From NCBI GenBank assembly GCA_937139495.1, contig CAKZQC010000012.1, forward strand, positions 62,001 through 126,000: a DNA stretch of 64,000 bases. Reading direction: 5' to 3'. Both the position numbers and the translations under genes were made by a program. The first letter of the stretch is position 1; each line of letters starts with the position of its first letter. Below are positions 26,498 through 37,100 of this stretch, piece by piece. The stretch comes from an uncultured Saprospiraceae bacterium (lineage in GTDB: Bacteria > Bacteroidota > Bacteroidia > Chitinophagales > Saprospiraceae). The notes below the pieces were generated by a model that was not told the DNA's origin, made no database searches, and saw nothing but the letters and a program-made list of their open reading frames with translations.

Positions 26498-27980
26498 ACT
26501 GACGAGTAGATTTACTATCTCGAATCAATCGAATGACATTTCCTTCTACCTTGAAGTATTGTGTACCAATCTTGAAGGCATCGCCATCTATTTTTTTGTC
26601 TAGCCCCATTATATCTTCCTGTATGGTGTGCAAAGAACCTTTGGTATATTTTGCCAAATAAATGTAGTCCAAGTTGATATTTTCGCCCTCTGCAATACCA
26701 CAAATAATGACTCGAACAGGCTTATTCAGTTTCATCAATCTAGGAATCAACTTAAAATCTCGTATCCTAGAATAATTATCAGCAATCAATATAATGCCCT
26801 TGCAGTTCTGAAACTTCTTTACGCCATAAAGACACGCTTCAATATCATTTTCTGCTTCCTTGCCACCTCTACCCTTTCGCATGGCTTCAAATGCCATCTC
26901 TTCGATAACATCATATTGGTCAGAACTGGTATAATACGTGCCGCCTGTATTCCCAATAGGACCATCAGGTTTGTCATCGCCATCGTTATAAAAAACAAAT
27001 TTTTCTGTTTCATTTTTTTTCAAATGACCTTGCAGAAACAATAGTGTTTGAGTCAAATAAGGGTGCATGGAGCCTGTTACATCTTGCACGACTACATGGT
27101 CTTCGTATCGGTCAACGATGCGCTGCATAGCAGCATAAACTACGGTATCTTTTGTTATATTTTGCAATACTTTTTCGGGAGCAGGAATGGCATCTTCATC
27201 AATTACCTCTCTTTCTACAATCTTTACGACTTCTTCGGTTTTCGTGATATACTCCTTCGGTCTTTTTCTTGCCCCTCTTGTTTTGTGCTTGATTCCTTTC
27301 TTTCTTTTTTTCTTGTTCTTCGACAAATACATCCCACTCCAAGTCCTTCTTTTTGTTTCGGTTGTCACCGTATCATATACGATTTTGGTCACTCGTGCTT
27401 TGCTCATAATTTCCTTAATTCGAGCGACTTCCTCATTGGTTTCCAATGTTCTGGTTTCGGGGTCATCTACTCGTCTATCCTCCACCGTACTGATGACTTC
27501 GCCGTCCTTGGTCGTCACGTGGTGCGGTTTGAGATAAATCACAAATCCATGAAAGTACGTTTGTGCTTCAGCATAATCCTCTGCCCCATCTTGAGCCATC
27601 AAGTTCCAACGAATCAAGTTATTATTGAACGTTTCTGGAAAGTAATTTTGCAGCATTTCGTATCGCTCTTGATTAAGCTGCACTTGATCAAAAGTAGCGC
27701 TTCTTCTGAACACCGTATAAACCAAATCAATTCGCTCGATCAAGGTATCTTTTAAGCGTCGAAACAACTCCTTGTCTTGTTCTGTAAACAGAAATTTAGA
27801 GTAGTTCATTGGCAAATAAATAATGTATTTGCTCTCTCTCGAAATATCATATTTAGAAATATTTTCTTCCTTCATTTTGGACAACAAAACAGGGTTGACC
27901 ACTTCTTTTTCCATTACTTGAGCCGAAGCTCCATTCCCTATTATCAATCCTAGTAGTAACAATAACATTCTCCAATTCAT
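26493..27980 (-). CDS. Secreted VWA-like domain protein with cationic insert
   Basis: 495 residues with a signal peptide (MNWRMLLLLLGLIIGNGASAQ). The N-terminal 200 residues are charged and unfamiliar (YIIYLPMNYSKFLFTEQDKE, FVIYLKPHHVTTKDGE). Residues about 218-243 are very basic, with SKNKKKRKKGIKHK followed by further arginines and lysines. From about 290 a von Willebrand A-like Rossmann domain follows: VVVQDVTGSMHPY with a D-x-T-G-S MIDAS near 298-302 instead of DxSxS, then a conserved FYNDGDDKPDG loop, CKGIILIADNYSRIRDF and VRVIICGIAEG. Such domains bind metal and protein ligands. With no T9SS tail or lipobox it is probably periplasmic. The gene stands alone, with a candidate promoter at 28030-28060. 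Confidence 0.78.
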   Translation of the reverse strand: MNWRMLLLLLGLIIGNGASAQVMEKEVVNPVLLSKMKEENISKYDISRESKYIIYLPMNYSKFLFTEQDKELFRRLKDTLIERIDLVYTVFRRSATFDQVQLNQERYEMLQNYFPETFNNNLIRWNLMAQDGAEDYAEAQTYFHGFVIYLKPHHVTTKDGEVISTVEDRRVDDPETRTLETNEEVARIKEIMSKARVTKIVYDTVTTETKRRTWSGMYLSKNKKKRKKGIKHKTRGARKRPKEYITKTEEVVKIVEREVIDEDAIPAPEKVLQNITKDTVVYAAMQRIVDRYEDHVVVQDVTGSMHPYLTQTLLFLQGHLKKNETEKFVFYNDGDDKPDGPIGNTGGTYYTSSDQYDVIEEMAFEAMRKGRGGKEAENDIEACLYGVKKFQNCKGIILIADNYSRIRDFKLIPRLMKLNKPVRVIICGIAEGENINLDYIYLAKYTKGSLHTIQEDIMGLDKKIDGDAFKIGTQYFKVEGNVIRLIRDSKSTRQY

Positions 27981-28029
27981 CTTATTATTTTTTTTGATAT
28001 GAGTTTCTCCCTTTTACTTATAAACGCTT

Positions 28030-28060
28030 CAAAAGTACAGCTTATTCTACATAAATGCAA
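28030..28060 (-). promoter_or_regulatory. Candidate promoter of the VWA gene
   Basis: On the minus strand TACTTTTG (28037-28030) matches TAnnTTTG. A TTG at 28060-28058 lies 20 bases upstream, close to the Bacteroidota -33/-7 spacing. It is 50 bases before the start codon. Confidence 0.45.
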
Positions 28061-28078
28061 TTTTGAATTCGATGTCCT

Positions 28079-28096
28079 ACTAAGAGCATGCTCTAA
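28079..28096. repeat. Copy 3 of dispersed motif CTAAGAGCRTG(T)CTAA
   Basis: ACTAAGAGCATGCTCTAA, containing the 12-base palindrome AGAGCATGCTCT, just before the adhesin terminator. See the copies at 20623 and 26481. Confidence 0.4.
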
Positions 28097-28134
28097 ACAA
28101 AAAAAAGGTTGTCAACTTTCGTCAACAACCTTTT
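28097..28134 (-). terminator. Terminator of the giant adhesin gene
   Basis: AAAAGGTTGT (28103-28112) pairs with ACAACCTTTT (28125-28134), 39 bases past the stop. A T-run follows on the minus strand. Confidence 0.8.
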
Positions 28135-28172
28135 CTATATTTCCATTCAATTTGAATGCTTACTTCTGTTGC

Positions 28173-31100
28173 TTATCGCAATAAAGTAACATCTCCGTTG
28201 ATGACTTGTTTGAAACCATCTTGGTAAAGAATCTCTGCATACCAAACGTACATTCCTGCACCTGCCTGCTGTCCTCTGAACATTCCGTCCCAGCCTTCAG
28301 CACCTACATTGATATCCATATCAGTTCCTTCAAAAACCAACTCGCCCCAACGATCATACACTCTCAATAGTGCTACTTTATCGACTTTGCTACCACCTTG
28401 TATGAAGAAGGTATCATTGACACCATCTCCGTTTGGCGTAAAGGCTGCCGCAGCAGTTGCTCTACGAGGCTTAGTAACTTCTACTTGTACCGTAGCACTC
28501 ACTTCACAACCAAATTGATTCGTTGCTACAAACTCGTAAGTTGACTCTTCCGAAGGATTAACAATAATAGAATAGCTACTATCATTAACCAAAATACCAC
28601 TGTTCAATTCTGTCCAAGAGAACATAACTGAAGACGTATTATTCAGCGTAGCGGTAATATCCAATGTATCCAAGTATTCGATGGTCGTATCAGCCGTAAC
28701 ACTCACGATGAAGAAAGAATCTGCTACAAGTACTTCTACTAAAGTATCCGCGCTACAACCGTTTTCATCTCTTACATACAATCTGTAATCACCTGCTTCC
28801 AATTCGCCAAAGATGTTACCTGTCTGCCACACTTGATTATTCAAGCTGTATTCTAGGTTACCAATATTGGTTGTTCCACCTGTTCCTATTGCCGTAATGA
28901 TACCTGTTGCATCACCCACACACAATACTTGAGTACCAGAACCTTCTATTGTCAATACTGCTGGCTCTACCAATGTCAAATCGGTATCAATTGTACAACC
29001 ATTAGCATCGGTAGCTGTCACACTATACATACCTGCTGTCAAACCAGTTGCCGTAGCACTTACTGAAGCGTTAGGCGACCATTGATACGTGTAGTTAGGT
29101 GTACCACCTGTTACGGTTGTCAATGCCGTACCATCATCATCACCATTACAAGCCAAAGTACTTGTTTGAGCAATATTGATTGCCAACGCACTTGGTTCTG
29201 TTACTGTGAATCTAAAGGCTTGCGAACAAGGTTGATTATTTGTTACTGTTACCGTATAAGTTCCTGCTGCTAAGTTCTGGACATTGTTTCCAATAATTCC
29301 GTTGCTCCATACATAAGTAATTACGTTCGGTCCTGTTACTGAGATAGTACCATCAGACAAACCATTACAACTTACATTGTTAATCGTTTCCGTCAAGGCA
29401 ATACTAGGAGATTCGGTCACCGTCACACTTGCCGAAGCAGTACAACTTTCGTCGTCAGTTACCGTCACATTTACGATACCAGCCGAAAGACCTGTAACGA
29501 CAGCCGTTGTCTGACCGTTGCCATCTCCCCATACATAACGATAAGGAGCCGTACCACCAGTCACACCATTTACAATAGCGACACCGTTGTTTCCACCTGT
29601 ACAACCTACATTTTGTAGGACACTCGCATTCACGACCAAAGTACTTGCTTCGCCTACTGTATCCGTAATTACCAAAGGACAACCAACACCATCAGTAACA
29701 GTAACCGTATAAATACCTGCTACCAAACTATCCGCAGTAATCGTAGTTTGTCCGTCTGACCAATTGTACGTATAAGTACTTCCTGTACCACCACTCACAA
29801 TAGCGGTCAATTGACCACTACCTTGACCGTTACATAATGCAGGCGTGCTATTCGTGTAACCTCTCAAACCTAATACAGGTTCTGTAACACGATAAGTAGT
29901 ATCTCCAGTACAACCGTTTCCGTCTGTAGCGGTTACCGAGTAGTTTCCAGCAACCAATCCAGTCGCTTGGTTTGTTGTTTGTCCATTCGACCAAACAAAA
30001 GTATATCCAAACGTAGAAGTTCCACCCGTAGCGAGTACGGCAATACTTCCAGTATTATCTCCTTTACAACGTACATTCACAATAGGCGAATTGCTTATCT
30101 GAATAGCTGGTGGAGTAGTTAAGTTTGTTGCTCCAAGAGCAGTACAACCGTTTGCATCGGTTACCGTCACACTCTGTATGCCTGTTCCCAAACCAGTAGC
30201 CGTAGCCGTAGTTTCTCCGCTGCTCCACGCATAACTGTAAGGTGCCGTAGCTCCCGAAGCGACAACGCTAGCACTTCCATTGTTGGTATTGCTACAAGTC
30301 GGATTTGTAGTATTGCTAATAAGCACACTTAGGCTAGTAGGCTGCGTAATAGTCACGCTTACAGGAGCAGCAACACAACCATTGGTATCAGTAGCCACTA
30401 CACTATAAGTTCCTACTCCCAAACCAGTAGCCGTAGCTGTAGTTTGTACTGGAGAAGTCTGCCATACATACGTATAACCTGCTGTTCCACCTACGCCTTG
30501 TGCAGTAGCTGTTCCTGTTGGTGTGCCTTGGCACAATACATTGGTTTGGCTAGCAATCGTAGTACTTACGGCACTGTTTGGTTCTGTTATCGTCACACAA
30601 ACCACGTCTGTACAAGCATTGTCATCTGTAATCGTTACACAATGTACGCCTGCTATCAAGTTAACAGCCGTTGCATTCGTATTGCCATTATCCCAATTGT
30701 ATAAGTAACTCACCAAGCCAATTGGGCTTCCGCCTGTAGCACTTGCCGTAGCATTTGTTACGCCACCTACACAAGCAATTGTAGCAGGAGCGATACTTCC
30801 TACCAATGGTGTAGGCTCTGTAATATTAAACACTTCTACTCTATCGCAACCGTTGGCATCTACTACCGTTACGCTGTGTACACCTGCTGCCAATCCTGTA
30901 GCCGTTTGGCTGACTTGACTCGCATCATGCGACCAAACATAACTGTATGTTGGAACACCTCCGCTGCCATAAGCAGTAGCGGTTCCTGTTGCCGTTCCAT
31001 TACACAAGGTTTCGGTAGTTGCTACCGAATCAATTAGTACTGGAGTAGGTTCGTTAATCGTAATATTCAATTGTACTTGGCAGTTGTTACCATCTCTCAC

Positions 31101-34100
31101 CGAAACAATATATGTTCCGCCGATTAAGTTGCTAAAGCTATTGATGCTGCTAAATACGTTTCCTGTTTGTCCAGGACCTGTTATTTTATATTCATATCCA
31201 TTGACACCCAAAGTACCTGTTCCTGTAGTTGCGTTAGCTATTATTTGTCCATTGGCATCGCCATTACACAAAATATCTACTTTCGTAAATGTTGCTGCTA
31301 AAGCAATCGGATCATTAATCGTGATGCTCGTATCTGCTTTACAACCTGCAATATCAGTTACGGTTACGTCATAAGTCCCTTGACCCAAATTATTGATAGT
31401 AGCGGTATTAAGTCCGTTTGGTGACCATTGGTAACTGTATGTTCCTGCTCCACCTGCTGCAATCACTCCAACACTTCCATCTCTTGCTCCAGGGCAAGTG
31501 ATTGGAGAACCATTGTAGTTGGACAGTATTTGTGGCGACAATACAATTCCAGTAGGCTCGCCTACTGCTCCTGTAGCCGTAATCGTACAACCGTTGGCAT
31601 CAGTAATCGTCACGGTATATTGTCCTGCTCCGATGCCTGTGGCAATACTCGTAGTTTGAGCATTGTTCCATAAGTAAGTATAGTTTGGTGTTGCTCCTTG
31701 AGCATCTACTTCTATACTACCATCGGTGTCCCCGTTACAAGTCGCATCATTCTGGTTCGTAATACTTGCCGTCAATGGTGCTTGAGGTTCAAACACTGTT
31801 GTACTTGCGGTAACCGTACAACCTGTCAAGTCCGTTACAGTTACTTGATAATTGCCTGCTGCCAATCCTGTTGCTATACTTCCTGTTTGGTTGTTAGCCG
31901 CAGCACCCCACTGATAAGTATAGGGAGCATTACCATTGCTAGAAGCAATTACTATTTGACCATCACTACCCCCTTTACAATTTACAGAATCTACATTGAA
32001 TGTAGCAGTAATTGCGATAGGTTGCGTAATCGTACCATTGTCAACAATCGTACAAAGGTTAGCATCTGTAATCGTCACTTGGTAAGTGCCTGCTGCTAAT
32101 CCTGTTGCGTTATTAGTAGTTTGTCCATTCGACCATAAGTAAGTATAAGGCTGAATACCACCTGTAAGACTTACTGTCAAGGCTCCGTTAGAATAACCAT
32201 TACAAGCTAGATTTTGTGCTACAAATGTCACGTTACCCAAAGCGTTAGGCTCTGTAATCGTTACACAAGTATTGACACTACAACTGTTGGCATCACTAGC
32301 AGTGACACAGAATACACCTGCACTCAATCCAGTAGCTGTTGCGGTTGTTTGTCCATTGTTCCAGCTATAAGTAAATCCACCTACGCCACCACTAGCATTA
32401 ATAGTAGCTGTTCCATCATTTCCACCATTACAACTCACGTCTGTCTGAGCGGTATTGAAGGTCACTGCGGTAGGTTGACCAATCGTATAGTTTTCTGTAA
32501 TTGTACAGCTATTTCCATCAGAAATTGTCACGGTATAGTTACCTGCGGTCAATCCTGTATTGGTATTGCTTGTTACAGCACCTGCCCCCCAATTGTAAGT
32601 ATAAGCAGTAGGAATACCTGCGGTACCACCTGCAGCGGTAGCTGTAACGCTACCATCTGTGCCACCATTGCAACTAACAGTTGTCGTTGCTAATGTTGCG
32701 GTCAATGGCGTTGGCTCTGTAATCGTTACTGAACTAACATCCGTACAAAGGTTGGCATCGGTAATTGTTACCGCATACGTACCTGCCGTCAAGCCTGTTG
32801 CTGTTATAGTTGTTTGACTTGGAATCGTACTCCAATTGTAAGTATAAGCACCTGTTCCACCTGTTCCATTTGCTGTAGCTGTTCCATCATTTCCACCATT
32901 ACAGCTTACATCAGTACTAGTTGTAATCGTTGCATTAAGAACACTAGGCTCTGTAATCGTTACACTCAATGAAGCCGTACAAGCATTTGCATCGGTAGCG
33001 GTTACAGTATAAGTACCTGCTGCCAAACCATTCGCTGCATTGCTTGATTGTGCTGGAGTCGTACTCCATACAAAAGTATATTGAGGAGATCCAGCTAGTG
33101 GTGTTCCCCCTGTTGGTGTTACTCGAACAGAACCATTTGTTCCGCCATTACAACTTACATTATTAAGTGTCAGTACGCTCAAGCTAACTGCTGTTGGTTC
33201 GGTTATCGTTACACTTGTTGTTGAAGCACAAGAGTTAATATCTGTTGTAGTTACGGTATAGACACCTGCCGCTAAACCTGTCGCCGTAGCGGTAGCTTGT
33301 GCAGGAGTGGTGCTCCATGAGTACGTAAATGCTCCTGTTCCGCCTGTGCCATTTGCTGTTGCTGCTCCATTAGCTCCGCCATTACAACTTACGTTCGTTT
33401 GCGATGCAATTGTTGCGGTTACTGCTGTTGGTTCGGTTATCGTTACGCTTGCTGTTGTTGCACAAGAGTTAACATCGGTTGTGGTTACGGTATAGACACC
33501 TGCTGCTAAACCTGTTGCCGTAGCCGTAGCTTGTGCAGGGGCAGTACTCCATGAGTACGTAAATGCTCCTGTTCCACCTGTGCCATTTGCTGTTGCTGCT
33601 CCATTGGTGCCGCCATTACAACTTACGTTTGTTTGCGATGCAATTGTTGCGGTTACTGCTGTTGGTTGATTGATAGTAGTACTTCTGATCAAAGTACAGC
33701 CGTTATCGTCTGTAATCGTAATCGTATAAGCACCTGCTATTAAGCCCGTCAAATCTGCCGTACTAGCTCCATTGCTCCAATCAAAAGTAAGCGGTGCAGT
33801 ACCACCTGCAGCAGTAGTTGTAATTGCTCCATTATTACCACCATTGCAACTTACATCTGTACTATCAAGTGAAGCTGTAAATGCTGCTGGTCCATTAACT
33901 ACAATAGTAGCCGTTACCGAGCAAGTATTTGTTTGGTCAGTAACCGTTACATTATAAGTACCTGCAGTAGCTCCCATTACCGTATCTTGGTTGGTAGGGA
34001 AATTTGCAGAAGAACCACCTGTCCAAGTATAGACATAAGGTCTGATTGCTCCAGCGAAAGCATTAACTGCTATTGTTGCCGAATCATCTGAACAAATAAT

Positions 34101-37100
34101 GGTAGTAAGTAATTCTATATTAGTAGAAGGGGCTACATTATCGACATCTGAATTATTAGTAGCGGTACAACCATTAACATCTGTAACTGTTACGGTATGA
34201 TTTCCAGCCGTCAGTCCTGACGCTATTGGTGTGGTAGAGCCGTTGCTCCACAAATAATTTACAATTGGTGTACCTCCTATCGCTTCTGCTTCTAGCTGAC
34301 CACCTGTACCACATACGGCAGGTATCGTGTCAATAAACAGAACCGCTAGAGGACTAGTAGTAGCTATATTGGCAATTACGCTTGATGTACAACCTACATT
34401 ATCTGTAACTGTTACAGAATAATTGCCTCCAGCTAAACCTGTTCTAGTAGGATTGGTTGATCCATCTCCCCACAAGTAACTCAATGGTGCAGAACCGCCT
34501 ATCGTATTTACGGTTATGGTTCCGTTAGAACCACCACAAGTAGCAGGGGTATTGTTTTGCACAAATATCGAAGGTGCTCCAGTACCTGGTATCAATGTAA
34601 TACTATCGGTTGTATTACAACCTGTAGTTGGATTCGTGACTGTCACTACATAACGACCGACACTCAATCCTGTATTGTTGGAAGAAAGACCACTACTATT
34701 GAATCCATTTGACCACACAAAATTATGTGAAGCAAGACTAAATCCGTTGATAGTAGCTGTTGCTTGTCCATTGCCATTACAAGTAGGATCTGTTCCTGTC
34801 ACTGTTACATCGATTTCAGGGTTGACGGTCACTACAAAGTTAATCGTGATAGGGCAAGCAATAACTTCGTTGCCACTTAGTATTTGTCTAGTATATATTG
34901 TTGCAGAATAAGTTGTAGTCACAATAGGTGCTACTTCAATACTTGTAGCAGACATATTCAGTACATTCACCATTGGTGTCCAAATTACTGAATCTGTTGC
35001 GGTGTTAATTCCCGACAATGTTAAGATCGTTTGTTCCCCTTCGCAAATAGCGACTGGACCTGAACCTGTAACGGTTGGTGTCGGTATTACATATAGATAC
35101 ACAATGTCATCTGGACTAGGACCACAACAGTCGGTCACCAATGACATGCTAATTGGATAAAATCCTGGGGTATTAAATTGTGCTGTTGCTACTTGTGCTG
35201 TAGCTGGAGGGTTGGCAATTGCTCCATTGAAATTCCAAACATAAGAGTCTGCAAAATCTCTACTAGAGAACGTAGCAAAATCACCTTGACACAATCGGAA
35301 TGTATCCACTCCTACGACAGCTGCACTACTCATTATTTCGGGTACAACTGTATTAGAGAATGGTACATTATGAAAACCGTTGTAGGTGTTAGCACCTGCC
35401 ACGATATTGTATCTGTCCAATGCAGAAAACTGCGTGCTTACACTTGATCCCGCAGGAGCTTGTGGTGCCGCATTAGCTGTAAAGTTCCAAGTCACTGCTG
35501 AAGGAGCTGTAAAAGCTACGGTTACATCTGTACAGTTTCTATTTTGAGCCGTGATCGTTGGTTGAGCTACTAAGTTAAATGCTACATCACTAGTTGTAGG
35601 AACACTACCACTAGCTCTATACAAATCAATCGATTCACCTGGTCGTCCAGCACCGCCATTTCCGCCATTGCCACCACGACCTCCAGTTCCGCCATTGCCA
35701 CCGCAACCGACTTCACCACCACCTGTATAGGTAGATCCAAGCCCACGAGCACCACCAGTTCCACCAGTTCCACCAGTTCCAGCGATACCACCAGCACCTA
35801 AGTTCCCTGCATTGATATTAGCTTGTGAAAAATCTGCATTGGCACCGTTCAGTACTAAGTAGGCTCCATAAGAAGAACCACCGCCAAAACCGCCATTTCC
35901 ACCAGTAGCACCTTGACCGCCACCGCCGCCACCGCCGCCGCCAGATCCTGCACCATCTCTACAGAAAGTACAACTTTGACCGCCGCCGCCGCCGCCGCCG
36001 CCGCCACCAGCACCGCCAGTACCATCTGTACCAGCAGTTCCTTGCAAACCAGGAGTCCAAAAACCTCCAACATGTACACCTGCACTACCTAAAGCACCAG
36101 CACTACCGTTCAATCCAGCAGTACCATTCGCTGCACCTGTACCACAGTCTCCACCGCCTGAACCGCCATCGCTGCCGCCTACTCCATTATTTCCACCAGT
36201 AGCACCAGCACCGCCGTTACCACCACGACCACCACGGCCACCATTATTATCTTCTTCTCCACCAGAAGCACCACCGCCACCGCCACCACCAGAACGTGGA
36301 TCTGTCGCATTTGTACCTGTACCTCCTGTGCCTCCTGTATTACAACAACCACCAGGGTTACCAGCTCCTGCTCCACCGTTACCAGAACTAATACCTGATC
36401 CATTTCCACCACGTCCTCCTTCTCCAGAGTCACTTTGGTCGTCATTATCTCCAGCATTACCAGCTAAGCCATTGGCTCCATTGACTCCATTGGCTCCATT
36501 GGTTCCAGCTCTGCCTGCTGCAGCGTTACCTGGTTGAATTTGTGTACGAACAATATCGTAATTAGAACAAGCCGTCAAGTGCATTCCATAAGTGGACATA
36601 CCTGGTTGGTTGGCATCTGCTGTAGTTATCGTTATATCTTGAAATCTAAATCCTGTATTACCATTACCATAGAAAGCAACTAAACGCTGTGCGTTAATAT
36701 TTCCTTCAGGATTAGCAGTAGTTCTATTAATGGTTGTTGCTCCTGCTGTACTTACTTTTCGCCAAGCATTTCCTTGCTCAAAGCCACCTTCTATTGTTGC
36801 GAAGCTACCTATGCTCAAAGCATCATCTATATTATAGGTACCTGTTGCCATCTTAATGACAGCGTTGTTACAAGCTGCTCTAGAGAGAGCTGCCGCAATT
36901 GTAGTTGGTGCTGCTTGTGTACCTGCTGCACCTGCTGTACCTGTAGTTGATACATATATATTGACACAACTTGGTAGTGCCGGCGGATTGCCTACTACCA
37001 AGAAAACGGTATCGGTTGAGTTACAACCACCTAGTGGATTGGTCACCTCCAATACATAAGGGTAGGTACCCGAAAGCGTTGGTACTGTGACTACAATAGT

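Noticed and set aside
27048-27755. Plus-strand open frame of 235 codons opposite the VWA gene.
   Set aside because: It lies wholly opposite a well-supported gene, has a poor cysteine/phenylalanine-rich composition typical of antisense frames, and no start context.
32214-32693. Plus-strand frame of 159 codons in the SprB region.
   Set aside because: A shadow frame created by the repeated coding sequence; serine/cysteine/threonine-rich translation without domain features.
28740-34830. Regular 200-250 base periodicity resembling a CRISPR-like or other repeat array.
   Set aside because: The period is that of the SprB coding repeats, the repeats are diverged, and an intact 3497-codon frame runs through them; no short direct repeats with unique spacers are present.
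35620-36540. Local G+C rise taken as a foreign DNA insertion.
   Set aside because: The rise is explained by glycine codons (GGN) in the low-complexity block; flanking sequence and frame are continuous.
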